A stretch of DNA of 64,000 nt from Mycobacterium avium subsp. avium (GTDB lineage Bacteria; Actinomycetota; Actinomycetes; Mycobacteriales; Mycobacteriaceae): the NCBI RefSeq assembly GCF_009741445.1, contig NZ_CP046507.1, forward strand, positions 1,302,001 through 1,366,000, given 5' to 3'. Both the position numbers and the translations under genes were made by a program. Positions 1 to 8,496 of this stretch are shown in pieces (within the stretch, counting starts at the first letter, position 1; the number at the start of each line of letters is the position of its first letter). The notes beneath the pieces were generated by a model. The model ran no database searches. It was not told where the DNA came from and saw only the letters and a list, made by a program, of their open reading frames with translations.

Positions 1-580
1 CGTAGACCAGCAGCCAGCCCGTCACCCAGGACGGGGCCGCCGGGTTCGGGCTGGCCAGCTCCATCCACACGAACGCGAACAGGCCCAGCGCGGCGGGCCG
101 GTACCCCCAGCGCTTTGGGTAGGACAGCCGCGGCCGGGCGAGCCGCTCCGGGACGACCCGGCGCGCCAGCAGATACAGCGTGCGGATCGGCGAGATCACC
201 CGCCACACCGGCCCGATCGCCAGCGACACCGCCACCAGCCCCACCCACAGCAGCACGTAGAAGGCACCGAGCAGCGCGTTGGCGTCGGACTCGGGCCCCC
301 AGACACCGGCGGCCACCGCCCACGCCGCCACGGCCAGGGCCAGCCCGGCCGCGGTGTATCGGGTGGCCCGGGCGTCGACGAACGCGGTCAGCGCCGCCGG
401 CAGTGCCCGGCCCGGCTTGAGCGGATCGAACCGCGGCCGCCGCCAGGCGAAGGCCACCAGGGCGAAGGTGAAGGTCAGCGCCCACGCCGCGCCGACCATC
501 GCATAGGCGTAGGGCACCGGCAGGTCGCCGGACCCGCCCAGCCCGTGCGCGAGCACCACCGCCGCGGGGGCGGGGCTCAC
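1..580 (-). CDS. Polytopic membrane protein, C-terminal part off the window
   Basis: The gene starts at a GTG whose bases overlap the TGA of the upstream lipoprotein gene (GTGA), so the two are probably translationally coupled. The visible 193 residues begin MSPAPAAVVLAHGLGG and contain at least three hydrophobic segments: around residues 25-45 (VGAAWALTFTFALVAFAW), 85-105 (LALAVAAWAVAAGVW) and 115-140 (LLGAFYVLLWVGLVAVSLAIG). A conserved-looking loop, GPVWRVISPIRTLYLL, follows. I recognise it only as an uncharacterised actinobacterial membrane protein. It is the last visible gene of a minus-strand cluster with a cupredoxin-like lipoprotein and a large polytopic protein, so it may belong to the same membrane system. 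The 3' end lies outside the window. Confidence 0.8.
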   Translation of the reverse strand, partial: MSPAPAAVVLAHGLGGSGDLPVPYAYAMVGAAWALTFTFALVAFAWRRPRFDPLKPGRALPAALTAFVDARATRYTAAGLALAVAAWAVAAGVWGPESDANALLGAFYVLLWVGLVAVSLAIGPVWRVISPIRTLYLLARRVVPERLARPRLSYPKRWGYRPAALGLFAFVWMELASPNPAAPSWVTGWLLVY

Positions 581-939
581 GGCTGTATTTGGATGGTCGC
601 GATCGTGCGGTCCAGGTGGTGCAGCTCCACGGCGACGTTGCCGGGCACGTCGACGGCGAACTGGAAGGTCTGGTGGGGCGCCGCGGCGACGGCGAACTTG
701 TGATCCGGCGTCGAATGCACGTGCAGTTCGTCGGTGGCGTCGCTGGTGACGTGCAGGGTGATCTGCTGGTGCACCTTGGCCTGCAGGGTGGCGTTGGTCG
801 GCGTCACCTGTCCCTGGGCGATGGTCACGTCGATGACCAGCGGCGCGGCCGCGGTCTTATCGGGGGAGCCGCCGCAGCCGACCAGGCCGCACGTCAGCGC
901 CGCCACCCACGCCGCGATGAGGGTGCCTCGAAGCGTCAT
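577..939 (-). CDS. Small lipoprotein with cupredoxin-like domain
   Basis: The 120-residue product has an N-terminal signal sequence ending in a lipobox (GLVGCGG, Cys about residue 22), so it should be a lipid-anchored protein outside the membrane. The rest is predicted beta-rich and His-rich (DELHVHSTPDHKF, VELHHLDRTIATI). It resembles the small cupredoxin-type domains found beside metal-handling membrane proteins, but the classical Cys/Met copper ligands are not evident. It sits 3 bp after the large 610-residue membrane protein gene and overlaps the next gene by 4 bp, so all three are one transcript. A metal-binding or electron-transfer role is inference. Confidence 0.8.
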   Translation of the reverse strand: MTLRGTLIAAWVAALTCGLVGCGGSPDKTAAAPLVIDVTIAQGQVTPTNATLQAKVHQQITLHVTSDATDELHVHSTPDHKFAVAAAPHQTFQFAVDVPGNVAVELHHLDRTIATIQIQP

Positions 940-942
940 CGG

Positions 943-2775
943 TTACGCCGCCCGGGGGATCGGCTGCTTGTCCTCGACGGGTTCCGGCTCGCCGACGGCG
1001 TTGTTGAGCCGGCCGGCGCCCCAGGTGAGGCTGGTGATCACCATCAGGGTCAAACACAGCACCACGATCGAGCCGGCGGTGAACAACCACACCGGCGCGT
1101 TCTGGTCGCGTTCCCGCTGCAGGATGGTGATCTCCTGGACGAACGGGCGGTTCATCGCCGACAGCGCCGGAACCTCGGCCGCCGGAATCGCGTCGTCGGC
1201 CGGCTCGTAGATCGGCACCGCGGTCATGGTGTAACCGTCCTGCACTCGCAGCAGCGTCTTCCAGGTGCCCCACACCGGCAGCGGCTGCGTCGACCGGTAG
1301 TGGCCGGGGCCGACCCTGGCCAGGTGGTCGATCTGCAGGCCGCGGTGGTTCTGCATCCGGCCCTGCCAGGACAGCACCGTCACCCACTCCGGATCCGGGC
1401 TGACCATGTCGGCCGGCATCAGCTGGATGTCGGCGGAGACCATCCGCTGCCCGGGTGGGCTGGGCAGGTCGGTCAGCAGGATGGTGGCGTTGTTCTGCCG
1501 CGGCACCACGATGTGCAGGCCGTTGGCCACCGCGCCGCCGATCACCAACACCGTGGCCACCACCACCGAGATGCCGATGGCCCGGCCCGGCAGCCGCTGC
1601 CCGGTCAGCACCATGCCGAACATGGCGCCGCACATGCCCATCAGCACGGCGACCGGCACCGCCATGGCCAGCGCCTCGGCCCACATGCTGACCGGCCACG
1701 GGTAGTGGTACACCGCCGAGATCCACAGCGACTCCAGCCACAGCCCGAGGGTGCCCACCCCCAGGCCGGACACCGCGCCGAAGACGATGGGGCGCTTGAA
1801 GATTGGCGTCAATGCGACCAACTCGACGGCCAGCGCGGGCCCGAGATACAACGGGAACCAGTTGAGCGGGGCGCCCAGCACCGGCCCGACCAGCACCGCG
1901 ACGGCGCCGCGCAGCGCGATGGCGAAGACGGCCGCGATCAGCGCCGCGCCGCGGCCCATCGTGATGCGGGCGGCGACCGCGGCCAGCGCCGCCGCGCCGG
2001 CGATCATCATCGGCTGCAGCACCAGCCGGAATTGCTCGACGCCGAAGTCGTATTCGATCTGAAAGACCGACAGGCCGATGAACATGCCGCCGAAGGACAG
2101 GTAGCGCAAGAACCTGATGAAGACGCTGTGGTAGACGTCCTCACCCTCGGCGGCCTCGCCTTCGCGCTCCAGCATCAACACCGCGAACAGCGAAAAGCCG
2201 GCGCCGCCGATCATCATCAAATGCGTTGGGCCCCACAGTGTTACGTCTTGCCCGAAGATGCGGTGCCAGATGTCGTCGAGGGGGAAGCCGATCATCGCGT
2301 ACAGCCCGCAGCCGGCCATCAGCACACCCCCGACCGGTGCGTACCAGTTGCGGGTGATGCGCACCGCCGCCGGGCCGGGCTTGTCGAACGGCAGCACCAC
2401 CGACACCATGCCGCCCAAAAACACTCCGAACAGGCCGATGATGATGAAGTAGTGCGCCGGGTTGGCCAGCGGGCCGGGGTCGCGGCCGTTGCCGATGTGC
2501 CAGCTGACGTCCCAGATGAAGCCGAACAGCGCGCAGATGATCGACGTGGTGAAGATCAGCACCGGCAGGGCGACCCAGTTGGGCCGGTGGAACTTCTCGC
2601 CCATCTTGTCGGCGATGCGGGTCAGCCATTGGATGCGGTGGGTGCGGTGCGCGTGGCCGACCCACAGCATCAGCAGCGTGATCACCACCGCGGCGAGCGA
2701 GAGCCCGATCACCTGGTTCAACCCCGCACCGCGCGCCGGTGCCTCAGCAACAATCGTCAATTCGTCCGACCGCAT
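943..2775 (-). CDS. Large polytopic membrane protein with duplicated D-WH-G-D-P-H motif
   Basis: The start is set at ATG 2775 because GGGAGG lies 7 nt upstream; a TTG at 2790 would put that Shine-Dalgarno inside the gene. The 610-residue product has about a dozen hydrophobic segments, an extracytoplasmic region at about residues 420-555 and a final transmembrane helix at about 563-583. Two intramembrane stretches share one pattern: residues 88-108 (WDVSWHIGNGRD then PAH) and 167-185 (DDIWHRIFGQD then GPTH), each with Asp, Trp-His, Gly-x-Asp and Pro-x-His. Paired Asp/His residues in membrane helices suggest a metal site. I do not recognise a characterised family. It is co-transcribed with the lipoprotein downstream. 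Confidence 0.85.
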   Translation of the reverse strand: MRSDELTIVAEAPARGAGLNQVIGLSLAAVVITLLMLWVGHAHRTHRIQWLTRIADKMGEKFHRPNWVALPVLIFTTSIICALFGFIWDVSWHIGNGRDPGPLANPAHYFIIIGLFGVFLGGMVSVVLPFDKPGPAAVRITRNWYAPVGGVLMAGCGLYAMIGFPLDDIWHRIFGQDVTLWGPTHLMMIGGAGFSLFAVLMLEREGEAAEGEDVYHSVFIRFLRYLSFGGMFIGLSVFQIEYDFGVEQFRLVLQPMMIAGAAALAAVAARITMGRGAALIAAVFAIALRGAVAVLVGPVLGAPLNWFPLYLGPALAVELVALTPIFKRPIVFGAVSGLGVGTLGLWLESLWISAVYHYPWPVSMWAEALAMAVPVAVLMGMCGAMFGMVLTGQRLPGRAIGISVVVATVLVIGGAVANGLHIVVPRQNNATILLTDLPSPPGQRMVSADIQLMPADMVSPDPEWVTVLSWQGRMQNHRGLQIDHLARVGPGHYRSTQPLPVWGTWKTLLRVQDGYTMTAVPIYEPADDAIPAAEVPALSAMNRPFVQEITILQRERDQNAPVWLFTAGSIVVLCLTLMVITSLTWGAGRLNNAVGEPEPVEDKQPIPRAA

Positions 2776-2851
2776 CGTCGTGCCTCCCAACCGCGCCGGG
2801 CCACCCCGGAGGATCCGATTAAGTCAACCGCTCATTACTGCCAAGTAGGTT

Positions 2852-2896
2852 CGTGATTGATTGTTTAATGCCCAGATCCACGGCGCGTCAATCACG
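2852..2896. terminator. Inverted repeat at the 3' end of the His-rich small gene
   Basis: Perfect 9-bp arms CGTGATTGA (2852-2860) and TCAATCACG (2888-2896) flank a 27-nt loop. The right arm contains the stop codon of the 63-residue gene. The 2776-2887 gap is AT-richer than its surroundings. The structure could attenuate or end that transcript, or be a regulatory site for the 610-residue gene downstream. There is no U-tract. Confidence 0.4.
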
Positions 2897-3079
2897 GTTT
2901 TCGTCCGGTGTGTCGGGGCCGGCCGGCTCCGCTCCTGCCGACGTGCTGGTCCGGTCGGCCCGCCGGTCGCGCAGCGCCACGTACAGCACCACGGCCACCA
3001 CGATCACCGCAGGCAGGAACGCCGGCACCGCCAGCAGCAGATAGTGGTGCGCCAGGAAATGGGCGTGCGCGGTCACCAT
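2888..3079 (-). CDS. Small His-rich single-span membrane protein
   Basis: This is a 63-residue protein starting with ATG at 3079, divergent from bioB. The N-terminus is His-rich ([13 protein letters not shown]), followed by one transmembrane segment at about residues 14-35 ([23 protein letters not shown]) and a short charged, Pro/Asp-rich tail. It lies on the same strand as, and 112 bp upstream of, the 610-residue membrane protein. Overlapping plus-strand frames look like shadows without membrane character. It may be a metal-sensing or accessory subunit of the downstream membrane cluster, but its function is unknown. Confidence 0.65.
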   Translation of the reverse strand: MVTAHAHFLAHHYLLLAVPAFLPAVIVVAVVLYVALRDRRADRTSTSAGAEPAGPDTPDENRD

Positions 3080-3127
3080 GGTCGTATACCCAGGGGTGGT
3101 TGGAGTTGCTCGGCCGTTACCCTACTT

Positions 3128-3145
3128 TGAACACCTTTTCGTTCA
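3128..3145. promoter_or_regulatory. Candidate operator in the bioB promoter region
   Basis: A perfect inverted repeat TGAAC-N8-GTTCA lies 65 bp upstream of the bioB GTG, in the divergent region with the small membrane protein gene. The TGAAC half-site resembles, from memory, the operator of the TetR-type biotin regulator BioQ of actinobacteria, but the spacing differs from what I recall. No bioQ gene is in the window. Confidence 0.4.
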
Positions 3146-3209
3146 GGCTGCCATCGATGGCAGACGTGCCCGCACGCGCGGGCACCCGCAAGAGGCAGGG
3201 GAGTACCTG

Positions 3210-4247
3210 GTGACGCAAGCGGCGACGCGACCGACGGCCGAGACCGGCAACGACGAGGACATCCTGGCGGTGGCGCGGCGCCAGGTACTGGAGGGCGGCC
3301 AGGGATTGAGCCGCGACCAGGTGCTGCAGGTGCTGCGGCTGCCCGACGACCGGCTCGACGACCTGCTGGCGCTGGCCCACGAGGTGCGGATGCGCTGGTG
3401 CGGCCCGGAGGTCGAGGTCGAGGGCATCATCAGCCTCAAGACCGGCGGCTGCCCCGAGGACTGCCACTTCTGCTCGCAGTCGGGGCTGTTCGCGTCCCCG
3501 GTGCGCAGCGCCCGGCTCGACATCCCCAGCCTGGTCGAGGCGGCCAAGCAGACCGCCAAGTCCGGCGCCACCGAGTTCTGCATCGTGGCCGCCGTGCGCG
3601 GCCCCGACGAGCGGTTGCTGGCCCAGGTCGCGGCCGGCATCGAGGCCATCCGCAACGAGGTCGAGATCAACATCGCCTGCTCGCTGGGCATGCTGACCGC
3701 CGAGCAGGTGGAGCAGCTCGCCGAGATGGGCGTGCACCGCTATAACCACAACCTGGAGACGGCCCGGTCGTTCTTCCCCAACGTGGTGACCACCCACACC
3801 TGGGAAGAGCGCTGGGACACGTTGTCGATGGTGCGCGACGCCGGCATGGAGGTCTGCTGCGGCGGCATCCTCGGCATGGGCGAAACCCTCGAGCAGCGTG
3901 CGGAATTCGCCGCCGAACTGGCCGAGCTCGGTCCCGACGAGGTGCCGCTGAACTTCCTCAACCCGCGCCCGGGCACCCCGTTCGGCGACCTGGAGGTGAT
4001 GCCGGCGACCGAGGCGCTGAAGTCGGTGGCCGCCTTCCGGCTGGCGTTGCCGCGCACCATGCTGCGGTTCGCCGGCGGCCGCGAGATCACCCTCGGCGAC
4101 CTGGGCGCCAAGAAGGGCATCCTCGGCGGCATCAACGCCGTGATCGTCGGCAACTACCTGACCACGCTGGGGCGTCCGGCCGAATCCGACCTGGAATTGC
4201 TGGACGATCTGCAAATGCCCCTCAAGGGGCTCAATGCCAGCCTCTGA
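3210..4247 (+). CDS. bioB: Biotin synthase
   Basis: Radical SAM enzyme that inserts sulfur into dethiobiotin to form biotin. The 345-residue product carries the radical SAM cluster motif CxxxCxxC ([12 protein letters not shown]) and further conserved blocks typical of BioB ([17 protein letters not shown]). The start is GTG at 3210, preceded by AGGCAGGGGAG; this gives VTQAATRP, matching the M. tuberculosis N-terminus. Upstream in-frame extension exists but lacks similarity. The auxiliary-protein gene bsaP follows 49 bp downstream, consistent with the mycobacterial requirement for a partner protein. An inverted repeat upstream may be the biotin-responsive operator. Confidence 0.97.
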   Translation: MTQAATRPTAETGNDEDILAVARRQVLEGGQGLSRDQVLQVLRLPDDRLDDLLALAHEVRMRWCGPEVEVEGIISLKTGGCPEDCHFCSQSGLFASPVRSARLDIPSLVEAAKQTAKSGATEFCIVAAVRGPDERLLAQVAAGIEAIRNEVEINIACSLGMLTAEQVEQLAEMGVHRYNHNLETARSFFPNVVTTHTWEERWDTLSMVRDAGMEVCCGGILGMGETLEQRAEFAAELAELGPDEVPLNFLNPRPGTPFGDLEVMPATEALKSVAAFRLALPRTMLRFAGGREITLGDLGAKKGILGGINAVIVGNYLTTLGRPAESDLELLDDLQMPLKGLNASL

Positions 4248-4296
4248 GCCGGCCCGCACGCCGGTTTGTCGCCCGCGCGGCTAGGGTTGGAAACTT

Positions 4297-4533
4297 GTGG
4301 TTGGTGATCTGGGCGCCCTGGGCGAAGTCGTCGGCGCCGGCGTCTACAACGTCTACACCGGGGAACTAGGGGGCACCGCGGTGCCGACGGCGGCCCAGTT
4401 GGGTCTGGAGCCTCCCCGGTTCTGCGCGGCGTGCGGGCGCCGGATGGTGGTCCAGGTTCGCCCCGACGGCTGGCGGGCGCGCTGCTCGAGGCACGGTCAG
4501 GTCGACTCCGCCGAGCTGGAGACGCGGCGGTGA
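4297..4533 (+). CDS. bsaP: Biotin synthase auxiliary protein (Rv1590 family)
   Basis: A 78-residue protein equivalent in position and sequence to M. tuberculosis Rv1590, which has been described as the biotin synthase auxiliary protein BsaP, needed for mycobacterial BioB activity. The C-terminal half has a Cys pair and a third Cys (FCAACGRR and RARCSRHG), consistent with iron-sulfur cluster binding. It begins with GTG at 4297, 49 bp after bioB, and its TGA overlaps the GTG of the next gene. A TAGGGT box at 4282-4287 could be a private -10 element, but co-transcription with bioB is simpler. Confidence 0.9.
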   Translation: MVGDLGALGEVVGAGVYNVYTGELGGTAVPTAAQLGLEPPRFCAACGRRMVVQVRPDGWRARCSRHGQVDSAELETRR

Positions 4534-5207
4534 GCGGGCAACCCGATGCCGCGCCGACCGGCGACGTCGCCGCCGTCGGGCTGCCCGGCCGGGCCGAGCT
4601 GCGCGCGCTGCTGGTCGTGGTGGCCCGGTCGGCGGTCGTCGGCGCGTCGCTCGGAGCGCTGTGGGCGTGGATCGCCCCGCCGATCCGCGCGGTGGTGGCG
4701 CTGACCCGCTCCGGCGAGCGGGTGCACGACTACCTGGGCAACGAGTCCGAGCACTTCTTCGTCGCACCCACCCTGCTGCTGGGCCTGCTGACCGTGTTGG
4801 CGGTGGTGGCCTCGGTGGCGGCCTGGCAGTCGCGCCGGCACCGGGGGCCCGCCATGGTGGTGGCCCTGTCGGTCGCGATGGTGACGGCCGCCCTCGTCGC
4901 CGCCGCGGTGGGGGCCGGGCTGGTGCGGCTGCGCTACGGCGCCCTGGACTTCGACGCGGTGCCGCTGGGCAAGAGCCCGTCGGTCGCCTACGTGATCCAG
5001 GCGCCGCCGGTGTTCTTCTCGGACGGTCCGCTGCAGATCGCGGTCAGCCTGATGTGGCCGGCCGGGATCGCCGCCCTGGTGTACGCCGTGCGGGCGGCCG
5101 CCGACGCCCGCGACGACCTGGGTGCGCTGCCGCCGACCGCGCCGACCGATGCGCGCGCCGCGGAAGCGGCCGTCACAGCGGGCGGCGGTGAATCTTTCGG
5201 CCGGTGA
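4530..5207 (+). CDS. DUF2567 membrane protein (Rv1591 homologue)
   Basis: The 225-residue product starts at a GTG overlapping the bsaP stop. It has four hydrophobic segments (about residues 25-50, 80-100, 107-130 and 165-190) with an extracytoplasmic loop containing [12 protein letters not shown]. It belongs to the DUF2567 family of actinobacterial membrane proteins, of unknown function. Translational coupling to bsaP hints at a link with biotin metabolism, but that is inference. Its last 35 bp overlap the 3' end of the convergent lipase gene. Confidence 0.88.
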   Translation: MSGQPDAAPTGDVAAVGLPGRAELRALLVVVARSAVVGASLGALWAWIAPPIRAVVALTRSGERVHDYLGNESEHFFVAPTLLLGLLTVLAVVASVAAWQSRRHRGPAMVVALSVAMVTAALVAAAVGAGLVRLRYGALDFDAVPLGKSPSVAYVIQAPPVFFSDGPLQIAVSLMWPAGIAALVYAVRAAADARDDLGALPPTAPTDARAAEAAVTAGGGESFGR

Positions 5208-6513
5208 CCACCTTAGTGGCGATCTTGAGCAGCCGGGCCATGCCCACGTAGGTCATCGGGTTGAACATCGTCGGCCAGGTGGTCCGGATCAGGTGCTCGG
5301 TCACCGGGCGGCCCTCGAAGCGATCGGTCAGCCAGCGCAGCGTCATCGGCGCCGACAGCGGGTGCAGCATCATGTGCTCGTTGAAGGCGTCACGGTGGTA
5401 GGTGACCTGCGCGCCGCCGGCGGAATAGGCGTCGGCCAGCACGTCGATGTCGTGCACGTCGATCAGGTAGTCGTGCACGGCCTGCACGATCAGCACCGGC
5501 GGCGTCGGGACGGCGGCGCCCAGCCTGATGTGGTCGAAGACGTAGGTGACCTCCGGCGTGGACAGGATCTGCTCCAGCGGCGCGTCGAGGTAGTCACCCA
5601 TGTTCTTGCCGGCCATCCGGATGACGGCCTCCACGGTCGTCATCTTCTCCAGCGAGTCCAGCAGGGCGCGCCCCTCCTCGTTGGCGTGCTCCTTGATCAC
5701 CCGGTCCAGGTCGGGATAGATGTGCGCCAGCGCGGCCACCACCAGCGCCGGCAGCCCGGACAGGAAGCTGCCGTTGAGCCGGCGGAAGGTGTTGCCCAGG
5801 TCGCCGACGGGCGAGCCCAGCACCGCGCCCACCACGTTGACTTCGGGCGCGTACTCGGCGCACGTCTCGGCGGCCCAGGCGCTGGCCAGCCCGCCGCCGG
5901 AATAGCCCCACAGCCCGATCGGGGCGGACGGAGACAGCCCGAGACGTTCGGAGCCCAGGGCGGCCCGGATGCCGTCCAGGACCCGGTAACCCGGTTCGTA
6001 CGGCGCGCCCCACAGGCCGCGCAGGCCCTCGTGGTCGGGCACCGAGACCGCCCAGCCCTCGGCGACCGCGGCGGTGATCAGGAAGAGTTCGAACTGGCCG
6101 ATCGACCCGAGGGCCTTGGCCCGACGCCGCAGCGCGTAGGACGGGAAGCAGCGCGACGACACGGCGTCGATCGCGCACTGGTAGGACAGCAGGGGGCAGG
6201 GCCGGCCCGGCACGGCGTCGGCCGGGACGATCACCGTCGTGACGGTCGCCTCCGGCTCGCCGTTCATGTCCATGGTCCGGTAGAGCAGCTGGACGGCCTT
6301 GATCGGCTGGGAAATCAGGCCGAGGAACGCCAGCTCGACGTCGCGCGAACGCAGCACCGTGCCGGGTTCGGCATGCTGGAAGCCCAGGGGCGGCTGGTAG
6401 AACGGGTCGTCGGAGGGCAGCAGCGGACGCACTTTGCGCTGCAGTTCCTCGTGCGGCGGCCGGGCGATCCATTCCGCGCCGTGCGTGCCTGCCAGGTTGC
6501 CGAGCTCCGCCAT
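5173..6513 (-). CDS. Secretory-lipase family hydrolase (Rv1592c homologue)
   Basis: A 446-residue alpha/beta hydrolase of the fungal-type secretory lipase (LIP) family, the same length as Rv1592c as I recall it. The nucleophile elbow is [11 protein letters not shown], with a likely acid/His region near [17 protein letters not shown] and [12 protein letters not shown]. The start is ATG 6513 with AAGGGAG just upstream; an upstream GTG at 6534 would absorb that Shine-Dalgarno. No clear N-terminal signal peptide is visible. The likely substrate is a lipid ester or acylglycerol. It converges on and overlaps the DUF2567 gene by 35 bp. Confidence 0.9.
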   Translation of the reverse strand: MAELGNLAGTHGAEWIARPPHEELQRKVRPLLPSDDPFYQPPLGFQHAEPGTVLRSRDVELAFLGLISQPIKAVQLLYRTMDMNGEPEATVTTVIVPADAVPGRPCPLLSYQCAIDAVSSRCFPSYALRRRAKALGSIGQFELFLITAAVAEGWAVSVPDHEGLRGLWGAPYEPGYRVLDGIRAALGSERLGLSPSAPIGLWGYSGGGLASAWAAETCAEYAPEVNVVGAVLGSPVGDLGNTFRRLNGSFLSGLPALVVAALAHIYPDLDRVIKEHANEEGRALLDSLEKMTTVEAVIRMAGKNMGDYLDAPLEQILSTPEVTYVFDHIRLGAAVPTPPVLIVQAVHDYLIDVHDIDVLADAYSAGGAQVTYHRDAFNEHMMLHPLSAPMTLRWLTDRFEGRPVTEHLIRTTWPTMFNPMTYVGMARLLKIATKVVTGRKIHRRPL

Positions 6514-6674
6514 TGAGGCTCCCTTCGTGGCCACCCGGCATTGTCGCGTACGAACAGCGGGTGGCCAAAACGTAATCGCCGCATTGTGAGCGACTTCTCG
6601 ACACTACGGCCGTGGTCGCCTGCGCCACCGGTGTGGTCGAGCACCGCGTCGCCTGACGACGCTGTTGTGCCAGC

Positions 6675-7400
6675 CTAGCCTGGCAGGCCGGGCGGCCTGA
6701 GTGCGGCGAATTCGTCGGTGACCCGCAGCGCCGCGTCGGTGAACCGGTACAGGGCGGCCGGACGCCCGCCGCTGCGCCCGGACTGGGCGATGGTGCCGGT
6801 CGCGGTGATGACCCCGCGCCGGGCCAGCACCCGCTGCAGGTTCGTCGCGTCGACCTGATAGCCCAGCGCGGCGCCGTAGATGTCGCGCAGCGTGGACAGG
6901 GCGAATTCCCTTGGCGCCAAAGCGAATCCGATGTTCGTGTAGGAGAGCTTGGCGATCAGCCGGGCCCGTGCGTTGTCCACCATCTGACCGTGGTCGAAGG
7001 CCATCGGCGGCAGGCAGTTCACCGGGTGCCAGCGGGTGTCCGGCGGCAGCTCCGGACTGGCGGGGGAGGGCACCAGGCCCAGGAACGTGGACGCGATCAT
7101 CCGGGTGCCCGGCACCCGGTGCGGGTCGGAGAACACCGCGAGCTGTTCCAGGTGCGCCAGTTCCTTGAGGTCGACCTTCTCGGCCAGCTGGCGCCGCACC
7201 GAGGTGGTCATGTCCTCGTCGTTGCGCAGCCGCCCGCCCGGCAGCGACCACGCCCCGCGCTGCGGGTCCTTGGCCCGCTGCCATAACAGCACGTTCAGCT
7301 GCGGTTTCGCCCGATGGCGCCCCTTCGTAACCGGTTCGCTTGCTTCGCGAACCTGGAACACGACCGCGAGCACTTCGTGCGCGGTGCTACCATGGGCCAT
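6675..7400 (-). CDS. nrtR: NUDIX-domain transcriptional repressor of NAD synthesis
   Basis: The 241-residue product has an N-terminal NUDIX-like domain ([24 protein letters not shown] region) and a C-terminal winged helix ([26 protein letters not shown]), the architecture of NrtR regulators. It is equivalent to Rv1593c. Known members sense ADP-ribose or related NAD metabolites and repress nadABC. The ATG at 7400 matches the M. tuberculosis N-terminus MAHGST; longer forms are upstream read-through across the operator. The start codon abuts the palindromic operator, so the transcript is probably leaderless and the gene autoregulated. Confidence 0.93.
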   Translation of the reverse strand: MAHGSTAHEVLAVVFQVREASEPVTKGRHRAKPQLNVLLWQRAKDPQRGAWSLPGGRLRNDEDMTTSVRRQLAEKVDLKELAHLEQLAVFSDPHRVPGTRMIASTFLGLVPSPASPELPPDTRWHPVNCLPPMAFDHGQMVDNARARLIAKLSYTNIGFALAPREFALSTLRDIYGAALGYQVDATNLQRVLARRGVITATGTIAQSGRSGGRPAALYRFTDAALRVTDEFAALRPPGLPG

Positions 7401-7423
7401 GTTTTCGATTATAAGTCGAAAAC
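7401..7423. promoter_or_regulatory. NrtR operator between nrtR and nadA
   Basis: Perfect 8-bp inverted arms GTTTTCGA and TCGAAAAC with a 7-nt TTATAAG spacer occupy the whole gap between the nrtR start codon and the nadA ribosome-binding region. Position, symmetry and divergent genes identify it as the NrtR box controlling both directions. It is the sharpest AT-rich palindrome in this part of the window. Confidence 0.88.
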
Positions 7424-7446
7424 CTCCTGGCCGGAAAGGAGCCGCC

Positions 7447-8496
7447 ATGACGGTGCTCAATCGCATGGACACGCTCGCTGAAGACATGGTTGCCGACATC
7501 ACCGACTCGCCCACCGGTTACACCGGTGTGGACGGCGATGCGCAGTGGGCCGCCGAGGTTCGCCGCCTGGCGAAGTTGCGCGGCGCCACCATCCTGGCGC
7601 ACAACTACCAGCTGCCCGAGATCCAAGACGTGGCCGACCACGTGGGCGACTCGCTGGCGTTGTCGCGGATCGCCGCCGAGGCACCCGAGGACATCATCGT
7701 GTTCTGCGGGGTGCACTTCATGGCCGAGACCGCCAAGATCCTCAGCCCCGACAAGACGGTGCTGATCCCCGACCAGCGCGCCGGCTGCTCGCTGGCCGAC
7801 TCCATCACGCCCGAGGACCTGCGCGCCTGGAAGGACGAACACCCCGGCGCGGTCGTCGTCTCCTACGTCAACACCACCGCGGCGGTCAAGGCGCTCACCG
7901 ACATCTGCTGCACCTCGTCCAATGCGGTCGACGTGGTGGCGTCCATCGACCCCGACCGCGAGGTGCTGTTCTGCCCCGACCAGTTCCTGGGCGCGCACGT
8001 GCGCCGGATGACGGGCCGGGAAAACCTGCACGTGTGGGCCGGCGAATGCCACGTGCACGCCGGCATCAACGGCGACGAACTGGGTGAGCGGGCGCGCGCC
8101 AACCCCGATGCCGAGCTGTTCGTCCATCCCGAATGTGGTTGTGCCACTTCGGCTTTGTACCTTGCGGGGGAGGGAGACTTCCCCGCGGACCGGGTCAAGA
8201 TCCTGTCCACCGGCGGCATGCTGGACGCCGCGAACACCACCAGCGCGCGCAAGGTGCTGGTGGCCACCGAGGTCGGCATGCTCTACCAATTGCGCCGGGC
8301 CGCACCGCAAGTCGATTTCCAGGCCGTCAACGACCGCGCCTCCTGCCGGTACATGAAGATGATCACCCCGGCGGCTCTGCTGCGCTGCCTGGTCGAGGGC
8401 GCCGACGAGGTGCACGTCGATCCCGGCATCGCGGCTGCCGGCCGGCGCAGCGTGCAGCGCATGATCGAGATCGGCCAGCCGGGCGGTGGCGAATGA
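7447..8496 (+). CDS. nadA: Quinolinate synthase
   Basis: Fe-S enzyme that condenses iminoaspartate with dihydroxyacetone phosphate to quinolinate, the second step of de novo NAD synthesis. The 349-residue product contains the NadA signatures [27 protein letters not shown] and the cluster-binding cysteines in [16 protein letters not shown] and RASCRYMK. The ATG at 7447 has GGAAAGGAG upstream and lies 23 bp from the NrtR operator. Upstream in-frame sequence runs into nrtR and is not coding here. It overlaps nadB by 4 bp. Confidence 0.97.
   Translation: MTVLNRMDTLAEDMVADITDSPTGYTGVDGDAQWAAEVRRLAKLRGATILAHNYQLPEIQDVADHVGDSLALSRIAAEAPEDIIVFCGVHFMAETAKILSPDKTVLIPDQRAGCSLADSITPEDLRAWKDEHPGAVVVSYVNTTAAVKALTDICCTSSNAVDVVASIDPDREVLFCPDQFLGAHVRRMTGRENLHVWAGECHVHAGINGDELGERARANPDAELFVHPECGCATSALYLAGEGDFPADRVKILSTGGMLDAANTTSARKVLVATEVGMLYQLRRAAPQVDFQAVNDRASCRYMKMITPAALLRCLVEGADEVHVDPGIAAAGRRSVQRMIEIGQPGGGE

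Noticed and set aside
589..2856. 755-codon plus-strand frame opposite the large membrane protein
   Set aside because: The product is His/Arg/Gln/Asp-rich with no domain, the typical antisense shadow of a GC-rich gene; the minus-strand frame has clear transmembrane helices, a Shine-Dalgarno and operon context.
3078..3209. N-terminal extension of biotin synthase
   Set aside because: It runs through the promoter palindrome and lacks similarity to BioB; GTG 3210 has a strong Shine-Dalgarno and matches known starts.
7036..7446. 137-codon extension of quinolinate synthase
   Set aside because: It is antisense to nrtR and crosses the NrtR operator; ATG 7447 has a Shine-Dalgarno.
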